Shown piece after piece: positions 22,440 to 32,829 of a stretch of 34,917 nt of DNA. This stretch comes from Pelargonium cotyledonis (lineage: Eukaryota; Streptophyta; Magnoliopsida; Geraniales; Geraniaceae). The notes under the pieces are model-generated. The model was not told the DNA's origin. It saw only the letters and a list, made by a program, of their open reading frames with translations, and searched no databases. Position 1 is the first letter of the stretch. Each line of letters opens with the position of its first letter. The stretch covers positions 1 through 34,917 of the forward strand of contig JAYMTA010000210.1 of NCBI GenBank assembly GCA_036897625.1, written 5' to 3'. Both the position numbers and the translations under genes were made by a program.

Positions 22440-23165
22440 ATTTGAACCATATGAGCTCAAATGTAGCATTTGCTATTGCTCGATACTCAAACTTTGCGCT
22501 TGATCTTGCCACCGCAATTTGCTTCTTGCTTTTTCAAGAAAATATGTTACCTCCAAATAAGACATGATATCATGCTGTTGATATCCATTCGGATGGATAT
22601 TATGCCTATTCTGCATCTTAATAACAATGTATCTCCATATGCGCAAACAATCTGTTTGTGTCAAGCAACTGTGAGATAAACTAAGCCTGCCTACCAGTCA
22701 TCAATATTTTCCCTGATCTGTTACAGATCCCCCATGTCCTTGTAGAAGTTTATAATAGGGATTCATTGGAGTGTCAACTAGTTTGCAGTCTAATAGGCCG
22801 GCTTCCTCTAGGATGTCTCCAACATATTTTTGCTATGATATTGAAACCCCCACCTTTTGACTATTCAACTTCAATGATTAGAAGTATATGAGTTTTCCCA
22901 TATTTAAGGTATGAAAATGTATGAACAAATTATCCTTCATCTGTTGGATATTGTTGGGAACATTAAGTAATTACCTTGCCATCAACATAGACTATCAGGT
23001 AGATGCATTGCCGTGATGACAAATGTCGATAAAACACTAAATGATCAACCACAGTATGTGTCATCCCAAATGCTACTAAATCTATCAAACCAACCTCTCA
23101 GTCTCGGGGATTGCTTAAAACCATAGAGAGACTTTCGAAGCTTGCATACTAATCCAGACTCCCCC
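22440..23165 (-). pseudogene. Second Ty1/copia pol relic
   Basis: Fragmentary copia polymerase on the minus strand. In order: VCKLRKSLYGFKQSPR (near 23105-23155), WFDRFSSIW, the catalytic-site region CIYLIVYVDGKVIT (about 22975-23015; the family's second Asp is replaced by Gly), then KYVGDILEEAGLLDCKLVDT (about 22740-22840). A run of decayed sequence follows, and finally the RNase H segment KKQIAVARSSAKFEYRAIAN (about 22480-22535). Many frameshifts and stops are present and no LTRs are recognisable. It is more decayed than, and different from, the element at 1-1811. It lies 3' of the mL53-like exons on the same strand. Confidence 0.9.
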
Positions 23166-23823
23166 CTAGCACATAAGAGAATCAACCAGGATCCCTAATT
23201 TGCAGAGATTTTCTATTACAAAGACTTCCTATTCTTGGTTTCCTACTTTAACTAGATATTTTTCAAGCCATGACACCATTCTATCTCATCAAATCTACCC
23301 TATCAAAGATCAAAACCAGTCATCAAACTAGTGAGGAAACCTATTGAACCATGCCCCAAATTTGTGATTTTGCAAGATTTTACTCTCCATTTCCCCTACA
23401 CTAATTTTAGTGGACCTTGCCAAAGGTCGAATCAAGATGCTTGCGTTTTCAAAGACATGTCAGCTGCACTCTTACAAATGATAACTACTCATATCGTTTG
23501 ACTAGTGAGCTTCAGTTTGAAAGTTAACTCCAGCAACTTAACTTTCATAACTTGAAAATTTGGAAAGGACTTCTTTTTTACAATACACATGAAGTTATGG
23601 GTTAGTTACTGTCCTAACATAAAATATCAAATCAATTGAAACTGAAAAAAGAATAAAATTTCACATAAGCATGGCCACGATGAATTGTTCGGTATTTACT
23701 ATGCTATTTTAACAATCTTTTTCAACTTGTAACCAGAGTGAGTTCAGATTATTTGCATACGTACATATATGTAGGGTTATATGCGGTGCATTGTCAATAA
23801 AAGGAGAAGGTGAAGATGCTTAC

Positions 23824-25156
23824 CGAGGGTTCTGTAACCTTTTCAAAGCTATCCAACCTAGCTCCCGTGAATGGCTCAAAGCTTGTTAGTCTAACCCTCA
23901 GTTCTGCACCCCCAGAGGAACCTCTGGTCTTATTCCTCACATTCTGTGCAATAGTTTTCAGACTTTCTGGTACCTGCAAAGTTTCGCTTTAACCAACAAA
24001 TACAGAAGCAAGAAAAGTAGACACAGAGAGAACTGAAAAATAATACTACAGTGGAATGAAGCTAGCGACAACTATGTTTGAATTTTATTTGTGAGGGAGG
24101 TAAACGTCAGTTCAGTCAAGTAGTTATCAGATCCATTGTTTCGAAAACAACCACACAGGTAACCTGAGAAACTGGCCAAAGCACAATGTTGTGTAAACTG
24201 TAAACAGTAGATTTTCAATTTTCACAAAGCACTCTATTAACAATTTTGACATGTTAATACCTATATCAATGAGCTAAGCTGCCTAACTTGGTTTACCAAG
24301 AGTTTGATTACTCTAACAAATGGAACTCAAACCAAACTGATTAGAACGAAACAACGTAGCAAGTAGATTATTAGGTAATGATGGCAATTTCCCAAGAAAA
24401 TTGATATCACTTAGTCCGGTTGACTAATGTTGAATAACAACTTTCTTGATAAGAAATTAAACTGTTTCCACAAACAAACAACCACTTCTCCCTTAAGTGA
24501 TTAGTATCTCTTGAATTCAATTTCCTCGGGCTAATATGTGATTGAGCACTACAGCAAAAAAAAAAAAAAAAAAAAAATTTGGTATATGAAAATGAATAAA
24601 TTGGCTCAGACTCAATGGTAGCAAGTAAAAGGAGAGAAAAAAAAAATCCACATTCGTAAATTCTTAGCTAGCGGAGAAAGCATCAGTCCCTAAACACAAA
24701 CAAAACCAGTTCGACAAAATGCCCCAAACAAAACGAACAATAATAATAATAAAAAAAAAGCCTTAAAAACACAAAACCTAGCGAGAGGAGCAGTGGGGCA
24801 CTCACCTCAGGCACCGGTTGTTCAAGCTCCCCGGCAGGGATTTTAACAGGCCATTTCTTGCCCTCTTCGCGGAAAATTTTATGGGCCTCGAAGAGATGAC
24901 TCTTATCCCGAATCAGCTTCTTTATGGTCTTGGCTGGGGTGGCGGCTGCATCAATATCCTCCTCCGCTCCATTGACGAACGTCAACTTTATCTTCGGCGG
25001 GAGATCGTCGAGGCGCCGATTCACCACCAGCTGACAGGCAGGGTTCGATTCTCTGGCCTTTTGTGCGTTGCACTGAGCCAAAAACTCCATGCACGAGGCC
25101 ACGCGCGGGTCCGAGGCATTGAAATCGATCTTCACCTTCGACAGGAACTTGAGCAT
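23824..25156 (-). CDS. mL53-like mitochondrial ribosomal protein, divergent copy (3' end unresolved)
   Basis: Exon 1 is 25156-24806 (117 aa, the only usable ATG at 25156) and exon 2 is 23973-23824 (50 aa), joined in phase 0 by a GT-AG intron. Exon 1 starts MLKFLSKVKIDFNASDPRVA and has ESNPACQ, LTFVNGAEE and KWPVKIP. These are the hallmarks of plant mL53, a thioredoxin-like-fold protein of the mitoribosomal large subunit. The distal half departs from its neighbour at 31287-31643; overall identity is about 55% by eye. Exon 2 (VPESLKTIAQNVRNKTRGSS, then RLTSFEPFTGARLDSF) replaces the usual short tail and is unknown to me. It ends at a good donor (TCG|GTAAGC). Without splicing it would stop at 23794. 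A strong acceptor near 23642 would add four codons before a stop. The gene is head to head with the TLD gene. Confidence 0.75.
24556..24577. repeat. Poly(A) tract
   Basis: A run of 22 A on the plus strand inside the first intron of the mL53-like gene (poly-T relative to its transcription). Confidence 0.95.
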
Positions 25157-25452
25157 CGTCAATGGTTCCGTCGAGCTTCTCTACACTAAATTTCTGGTCG
25201 AGTGTTGTTGGAGACTGTACTTGGCCGCAAGAGGAGAGACCGAGACCAAGACCGAGACCGTAAGCGTGTATATAACTATATATTGAACCGGAAGAAACCG
25301 GTCCAACTAAAAACGACCCCGTTTTAATGATTCTGGTATAAACGTCTCTTCCTTCTTCTTATGAGCCAAATCTGATCGTCCCGGAAATTCGACCCGATAT
25401 TTGCAGAAGAATTGATCGTTTGTTTTTTTATCAGGAGAGAAATTCAGCGGCG
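25157..25452. promoter_or_regulatory. Shared divergent promoter, mL53-like / TLD genes
   Basis: Only 296 bp separate two ATGs pointing away from each other. A symmetric TATA-like stretch GTATATAACTATATATTG (25268-25285) could serve either direction. Beside it are tandem GAGACC/AAGACC hexamers (about 25236-25260) and an ACCGGAAGAAACCGGT imperfect palindrome (about 25287-25302). Start sites near 25240 (-) and 25310 (+) would fit spacing rules, by inference. Confidence 0.6.
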
Positions 25453-28400
25453 ATGGGGGCGTCGTCATCGACGGAGCAGAACGTTTCGGCCGAGCAACGA
25501 GAGGTCGAAGCCCTAGCAAGTTCCACGGGAGCTCTTCCTTTGCTTCAGAAAGCTTTCTCGAAGCTTGCCGATTCTCAAACTAATGCTATTCCTCTGCCTT
25601 CTCTGAAGGTAAATTGAAATTTAAGCTTCGTTGCTTTTGAATTGGTGTCGAAGTTACATATCCATTTTATACCATCACTTTTGATTAACTGTGATCCCTT
25701 GTTCTGTAGAAAATTGATCATATGGATTCAATTAGGCTATGTTTGGAAAGTTAAAAAATATATAAGGAACATAATTCAGCTGCAACTGTGTTCTTGCAAA
25801 TATGATGTTTGGAATCCAATTCAGTTCATTTACATTTTTTTTGCAGTCGAATTATGATGCTCTGTTTGGATGAGAAAACATATTGCTTGTGAAACTAGGA
25901 TATTTTCTTGAGTACCTTATCTCTAATATTTTCATTATAAAACCTCTCTTCCATGATTCATAGGAAATCTAATCAATAATCTTGTTAGAGCAATTGAGTT
26001 ACACTTGAGAAATATGTGCTAGTGAAGAACATGATAGGTAATGCCTAGCCGACAGCCCACCACCGCAAGTAAAATTTATACACACTGTCTCTGAGGGTCT
26101 TGGATTATGGTTTTCTATTTATCTAACAAAATGAAGTCATTAAAACTAATTTCTACCATTGAGTTGTTGAGTTGCGGGTTTGTTATCAGTTCTAATCATG
26201 AGATTTATTGATTTCAGAAATGCCTAAGTATATCTGATGGCAACCCAATTTTTGAAGTACCCGAAATGCCTGAATGTTTTCCTGGTTTGTTGGGTCATCT
26301 AGGTTCCTCCATAGTTGACCTGTTTTTCGTACCTGATAAGGGGGGAATAAGTTGGGTTGAGTTTGTAAGAGGATATGTGAAATGCTGCGGGAGGATGTCG
26401 TCGTCAATTTCACTTAATATATTATTCAGAGTATTTGCTGCAACAATGACAAACACAGGTCTTGCTCCAAAGCTGGAGTTTGAATCTGATGATGCTGATT
26501 GTAAGATGAGTGGAAACCTTCAGCCCAGTGATGTGCATGTACTTCTTTTGATGTGTTGGGTTATGTCATGGCATTCAAGAACATTGGAGATCTCCGGAGG
26601 ACGAGCAAAATTAAGTCTTCCAGACATTGATAATTTGGTATTCTCAGTTGTTCTATCTTGTGCTGAAATGGGAAGTGACTTTAGCATCTCAAATTGCAAC
26701 ATCTCAGCACTGGATATTCAACTTCCTGTGCAAAAGGTTCTTGGTTGGGTTTTGAAGACAGTGCCATACCTGACAGATTGTTTGACTCAATATGTCCACA
26801 AAAGACTCCAAGACAGTGTCATTCCAGAGGTACTCCTTCTTTATAATTGTGATTAATTATGTCATCTTGCAGTTATTAACTATAGATCTGTTTGTAATGA
26901 CTTTTTCATAATGCGCGGACACGCACACTCGCACTGACACACATGACATAATCTACAATTGAGTACCAAATTTTATGGACCGTAGCATCATAATATGTTT
27001 TACTAAACTATAGTTTTGAAGTTCATGTGACAATTTTCTCTAAATTGAGAGTGGTATCGTAGTTTAGCATTTATTCTTTATAATTCTATTTTGTAGAAAA
27101 CTACTACATCGGCACTGGCTAATGGTTTATTTTCTCAACCTCTTTTATGCAACTTTCAAGTAGTCACTAACTTTTCAGCACAGACTTGAGACTCGGTTTA
27201 TAGCTGATTGTGGTTATAGTTATTTAGAATTGAATTTGTTTCATAACGATTGACTTTGCCATTTGTTGGTTATTGGCACTTGTGTGGTTTAATTATAACG
27301 TATAAGTTAGCTGTAATGCAGGTGTCACTGAATTTTATGTAATTGTTGTATTGGATATTCAACCTTGAAATGTGAATATTGTTAATATCTTGCTTTCATG
27401 TTATATTAATTCTTATAAACTGATGTATAGATTTTTTCTCCTGGATAATAGCAGGATGCATCAGAGCCTTCAAGCTCATCATCAGATGATATATCCTCAA
27501 AAGAGGTAATTGATACTCATCTCCTAACCCAAGGAAGGGCATGGGCAATCTCCCTTACCCTGAGAAGTACAGTAAGTGAAGAAATATTTAAAGCATGTCT
27601 ACCCAGCAATGCCAAGACAAATGAAAGGCTTCTCTACCGGTCTGTCATCTTTCCTTTTTTATCTCATCTTGACCAACTTTTTTCCTTTTGACCACAAGTA
27701 TGATTTTTTTATTGCGTTGCTCAGAATCATTTGCTCAACTTTGTTGACATATATTTTTAGATCTTTGCTTACTATCTTCCTTTGTCCTCTTTTTGAGATG
27801 GTAAGATCTAATCTGACCCTACTCCACTCACTATCCATCTCACTTATGTACTACCTGAACTTACGGCTGAAGAGCTCTTGTTTTTCTTAGCAAGATATGA
27901 TCCTTAGACCTACCGAACTCCATCCTCTACCCTACCCCTTAGAAATATTTGTCATTTATTTAACTGGCCATATATAATTGCTTGGACTACAAATTAAAAT
28001 CTGTTTCATTGTCTTTTTACAACTATGTTGTAGGTCTTCTCTTCATGGAAAAGGCATGAACAGATTCTGGTCTAACATCGAAGGTTATCAGGGTCCTTCA
28101 CTGATGTTGATTTCTGCTAGTTCAGGAGATGCCCATGAGAGTAGTAGCAACGTGAAAAAATGGATCATAGGTGCACTTACACAACAGGGCTATGAAAATA
28201 AGGATACGTTTTATGGAAGTTCAGGACATCTATTTGCTATAAGCCCAGTCTTCCATGTTTTTCCTCCTTCTGGTAAGTAACTTACACAGGTGCTGACCAA
28301 TAGTTTTGTCTGCAAATATTTATATCATTGATATTTACTTTTTGCAGGGAAGGAGAAGAATTTTGTTTATAGCCATTTGCATGCAGCTAGAGCATATGAA

Positions 28401-29286
28401 CCAAACCCGAAGCTTGTGGGAATTGCTTTTGGAGGAACTATTGGGAATGAAAGAGTATTAATTGATGAAGAGTTTGCTAAGATAACCATTCGCCATCATG
28501 TGGCAGATAAAACTTACCAATTTGGTTCCCTTTTCCCAGATCAGGTATCATCATATTATCCAACCAGAAATACTTACCAATATCCTTTCCCTTTTCCTCT
28601 CATTCACTAATTTTTTTTGTATAGTTAGTACTGGATGTATTATGAATCTATTCTAGGAATGATATCTTGTTTTCCATTAGAAATATTTCAGTTTTGCCCT
28701 TAATTCACTTTATCAGCCAATATGCTCCTATACTTGGATCAATGTTTTTACAATATATAAGACAGTTTATGCATTTGTTTAGTTTGAGTAATCTCTTCTT
28801 ATGTTTCCTTTTCAATTTCATACGGACTATTCTAGAATTAAGAGCGACACAGATACTATATCATACATTCATATACAAATTGCAATTGGGATTCACCAAT
28901 ATTCATAATTTCATATGACCAGATCGTGTCATCTTTGCATTCGAGAGTTATTGTATACAGATTCTTAATGGTGTTAGTTTGATTCAGGGGTATCTAGCTG
29001 TTGAAGCTTCAATTTCAGAAGTGGAGGTTTGGGGATTAGGCGGGGAATCGGCCAAGAAAGTCCAAACATCGTTGAAGCAGAGAGAGCAACTTTTCACCGA
29101 GCAAAGACGCAAAGTAACCACCTTGTGTGGCTTTTGCTTTTTTATATGTATGTGAAGCCATTTTAATGTTTGGTTACCCTTTTGCAGATTGACTTGAAAA
29201 CATTTTCAAATTGGGAGGATTCACCTGAGAAGATGATGATGGACATGGTTTCTGATCCAAATGCAGTGAGACGAGAAGAGCGCTAA
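25453..29286 (+). CDS. TLD-domain protein (At5g39590-like)
   Basis: Seven exons: 25453-25608, 26218-26829, 27455-27639, 28034-28272, 28348-28544, 28988-29113, 29188-29286. All introns are GT-AG and phases agree; 537 aa, ending ...RREER. The start MGASSSTEQ fits an N-myristoylation signal (Gly2, Ser6). Residues 53-256 form a helical, EF-hand-like N-terminal region. The TLD fold (about 296-475) shows LLYRSSLHGKGMNRFW at the exon 3/4 junction, then GPSLMLISASSG, FYGSSGHLFAISPVFHVF and YLAVEASISEVEVWGLGG. TLD proteins in animals and fungi bind V-ATPase or protect against oxidative stress; the plant role is unclear. From memory, the Arabidopsis homologue is annotated as a nucleolar TLD protein. 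The gene appears intact. Confidence 0.93.
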
Positions 29287-29956
29287 AGGACATAGTATTG
29301 ATCTAAGCTCCAGGAGCTGTTTTATTAAGATGAGCGTTAAGTAAATAAATGAGATTTACGCCTGTGTATATTTTCGGAAAAGTTTTAACAGGCTATGGTT
29401 GTAAATGTTCTTCAAACTCTACTGGAATTATCAACATGTAACATATTGTCAATGGGGTACATCATATCTGACCCCAGAATAAATCAATGCTTTGGTTTGT
29501 CTATGGGTTTTGCCAATTTCCATTACTTACTATAAGAATGCATTTGAATTCGTGTTTATTATTTGAAATTCGGGATTCAAAATGTGTTGTTTCAAATACA
29601 AATCTAATGTTTGGAAGACCATAATCTTTCACACGTGTCTTGAATTCTAGTGTACTTCAGTCAAATATGAAACATGAAATATGGCCAGAATCCAAAATTT
29701 ATTGACTGATAGAGATTACTTGGAGAGTTTGCTTGAAAATTGCACCCCACACAGTTGTGCTACAACCAGAAAATTGAATATTGAAGACTACAAAATAAGG
29801 TTTCTGAAATCTGCAACTAATGTGAATCAAGTATCTCCATCTAAATTATTCAGAAGGTATCCATAGTTATCCAGAAGATAATAAAAACAGAAAGTATGGG
29901 AGCTCGAAATCATGTCAAAATAAATAGCATTTCTAGCCGGGTGAAACATAGTACCG
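29287..29956. other. Convergent 3' flanks of TLD and mL53 genes
   Basis: About 670 bp between the TLD stop and the last mL53 exon. AATAAATGAG near 29344 is a plausible TLD poly-A signal. No other gene is seen; the short frame at 29681-29866 has no recognisable homology. Confidence 0.6.
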
Positions 29957-31643
29957 CTACAGCTTCTTCTCCATTACATTTCTTGGCTGCAAAGAGAAAT
30001 CACAATATAAGAACATAGAAGATTACAAGCTCTAATAGGATATACATAGATCATACTATACCAAATGAGAATTTCTCCCATACTGAAGACATAATTGATT
30101 GTAACAGTCAAGGTCGTCACCTTCTAAAGAGACATTTAAGGTATCTACTAACAATTTGATCACATGGAACATTAGAATCTCACGTAATGTATTTTATTAC
30201 TCGACTAAACTGAATTGTGATTGCAATCATCATACTTCATCTGTGATGCAACAAAATGCATTATTTGTTGTACTAGTTTCAGAAAACAACTATTGCACCT
30301 TGAAACACAGAAACCTCAGCCTATCCAGGAAAAAACAGCACCTCTAATCTTGAGCATAACTTGTTAATTTACTTGATAGATGGCAGAATAGAGTGCATCA
30401 ATGGATATAACCAGAAGTACAATAAGAATTGGCCAGACCATAAACTTAAGTCATAAGCCTAAGAAGATTTGTTCAGTTAAGAGTACTTCTTTACGGAAAA
30501 TAAAAGAAATCTACAACTAACTGTGGTGCTTCAGCACCCTATACCTACTTGCACTCTGCTAGGGTGATTAAAGGGTCAATTTTCCCCAACGAAAAGAATA
30601 TATAAAAGACATACTCCTATTCTAACAAGTATTTTCGAAATGTTTGATTGACAAACATATGTGACACCTATAGGGAGAACAGATGCCTTTGTGGAGCTCA
30701 TACTATTTTACAGTTGCTGTATCAGGCATCTCATATTGATTCACTTATTAAGCAAATTACGGGATGCAAATGGGAAAGTTCCAAATAATCCCCATACTCC
30801 TGCATCCTCCAGTTTATTACAGAGTAGAAAAATAGCATGTATTTGTACTAACTGATCATGGTAATTTCCTACTTACTTGATAACCATAGTTTGATCATAC
30901 TAACATAGTTAAGTTACAAAGTCATGTATACCTTCCTATATCTCTTGAAAAAGAGCAAAAGAAAGTACCTTTCAAAAACAACTACTGATATTAACAGCTA
31001 ATAACCATGTACTGAGTGTATTTTCAAGAACAACCAAGCACCACATTTACAAACCATTATAGAATGATTGAACCAACTCCAAATACTATCTTTTTCTAAT
31101 CCCTGATTGATTTAGTTCCTCGACTCACATAAAAGCATAGCACCAGAAATTAAAATCTCTTAATCAATTCAGTTGATTTATTTGAAGAAAATGTAAAAGG
31201 GAGGAACAATTTCTGAACAATTCCTAGCCATCATTGATTAAGAAGTCAATTCGATCAAGCAAAAAACACAGTATAGGTGGAATTACCTTGGTAGGAGGCG
31301 CCTTTTGATGGATCTCCTCAGCGGGGATTATACAAGGCCAGGCCTCGCCGGACTCACGGAACATTTGCTCGGTCTCCAGGTACCGACCTTTTTCGAGAAT
31401 TAGGTTTCTAATGGTTTGGGCATTGGTGCAGGTGCCATCGAACGTCTCTTCGATGCCATTGGAGAAAGTGATATGGATTTGAGGCGGATGGTCGTCGGTG
31501 CGGCGCTTGACCAAAATCTGGCAGGCCGGATTGGATTCCTTGGCATCGAGGGTGGTGCACTGATTCAAGAACTCTCTGCACGAAGCTATGCGGGGGTCGA
31601 TTGCATTGAACTCGAACTTCACTTTCGACAGAAACCTCAGCAT
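29957..31643 (-). CDS. Mitochondrial large ribosomal subunit protein mL53
   Basis: Two exons: 31643-31287 (119 aa) and 29986-29957 (nine codons plus TAG), joined in phase 0 by a GT-AG intron of about 1.3 kb. The product is 128 aa. It starts MLRFLSKVKFEFNAIDPRIA and contains ESNPACQILVKRRTDDHPPQ, LEKGRYLETEQMFRESGE and WPCIIPAEE, the standard plant mL53 pattern. The tiny last exon gives PRNVMEKKL, comparable to the short basic/acidic tail of other plant mL53 proteins. mL53 is part of the mitoribosomal large subunit near the L7/L12 stalk base. The gene has no disruption and looks the more conventional of the two copies in this window. An AACCCTA telo-box-like motif lies upstream (31690-31696, plus-strand reading). 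Confidence 0.88.
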
Positions 31644-32829
31644 CTTCGTCGATGTTTAGTCCACAGCAGCGTTTGGTTGAGCGTGCGTTAACCCTACCGG
31701 ACGAGTCTTCAAAATCCTGACCAAAAATTTACATTTTATTTTATTTTATTTTTAAATCTCCGTAATAATTACTTAAGGAAATGGGAATGAGGTGGTGTCG
31801 TCTCATTCAAAAAAAAACTTGAATTCTGGCGGGTCGCTATGCTCTCATCAATTCACTTGGACGGATATAAGTAAAAAGTAATGAGGCGTCATCGCCTCAT
31901 TGGCTTGGGTTAGCATAAACCAAAAATTATGAGGCTCATATTCCAAATAATTTTACATATACTACTACTATTGATTTTTAAAGTAGCACTTTTTTCTTTT
32001 GATAACAAGTTAAAATGTTGTTAGAATTTGCAAAAACGGTGGCGATTTGGATTCACATTGATTTCTGTATTGATGTCTGCGTAAGGTTTTAAAAGGCGGT
32101 TGCGGTGATGAGAATGTGGCTTGGAAAGTGGTGGTTCGGTTAAATCCCTCGTATTCGCTTTCAAGTTTACCGCTAAATCACATGGTAAATTCGAAGGAGG
32201 CGAGTGGCGGTTGGCAGAGTCTCTTCACATGTTTGTCTTAAGTTTCAAGTGCAACCGTTATTAATTGTTCGTGCTCTTTAAGTTGGGGGAGATTCTAGTT
32301 CCTCGAACTTGATTATTAAGGTTTATGGGGATAATTCTAGTGCATTTGTTTGATTATTCATGATGTTTTAATTTTAGCCATTGTGGCTTAGTATTAATTT
32401 TAACTTTTGTTAGTGAGTTGGTATGCAAACCGAGTAACCTACAAGTTAGTTAGTTTTTTGATCTTTTTGTCATGTTTGTCTTAATAAGTTGGTCTTCAAG
32501 CTCTCAATTTCATATCGTCTTTGTAATCGTCTGTTTTGAAGTCATAAATTATTAGTTTTTGTTGTCCTACAATTACAAGTACATCTACCACCATTCATGC
32601 TAAAATTAAACAACCTCAAACTAGCTACTTACGTTACTAATGTTTCTAATCATCAAATAACTCACCTCGACGAGACTGAAATATAGATGGATAGATGATC
32701 TAACTAGCATATGGATCATTCGATCGATTCGACCGAAGAAACAAAAGCAAATTAACTATACAAGGAGTGTTGAAATGCAAGATTCCACACTTTTATTTAT
32801 GACAACTGCAATCATATTAGATCATATCT
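31644..32829. other. Intergenic DNA with dispersed repeat
   Basis: Promoter side of the mL53 gene, then repeat copy B, then about 900 bp (31910-32829) without a supportable gene. The part 32030-32220 is richer in GC with GGCGG-type words (for example GGCGAGTGGCGGTTGG), but I find no open frame or RNA there. Confidence 0.5.
31795..31905. repeat. Dispersed repeat, copy B
   Basis: Partner of 4012-4115 in the same orientation. It contains GGGTCGCTATGCTC, AATTCACTTGGACGG and GGCGTCATCGCC. It is preceded by an A-rich tract (31809-31817), whereas copy A follows a LINE RNase H relic. That fits two insertions of one family. Confidence 0.65.

Noticed and set aside
25642..25857. Open frame in the first TLD intron
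   Set aside because: It lies between well-supported donor and acceptor sites and has no homology; it is intronic.
27576..27890. Open frame past TLD exon 3
   Set aside because: It reads through the exon 3 donor at 27640 into a U-rich intron; the TLD reading frame resumes at 28034.
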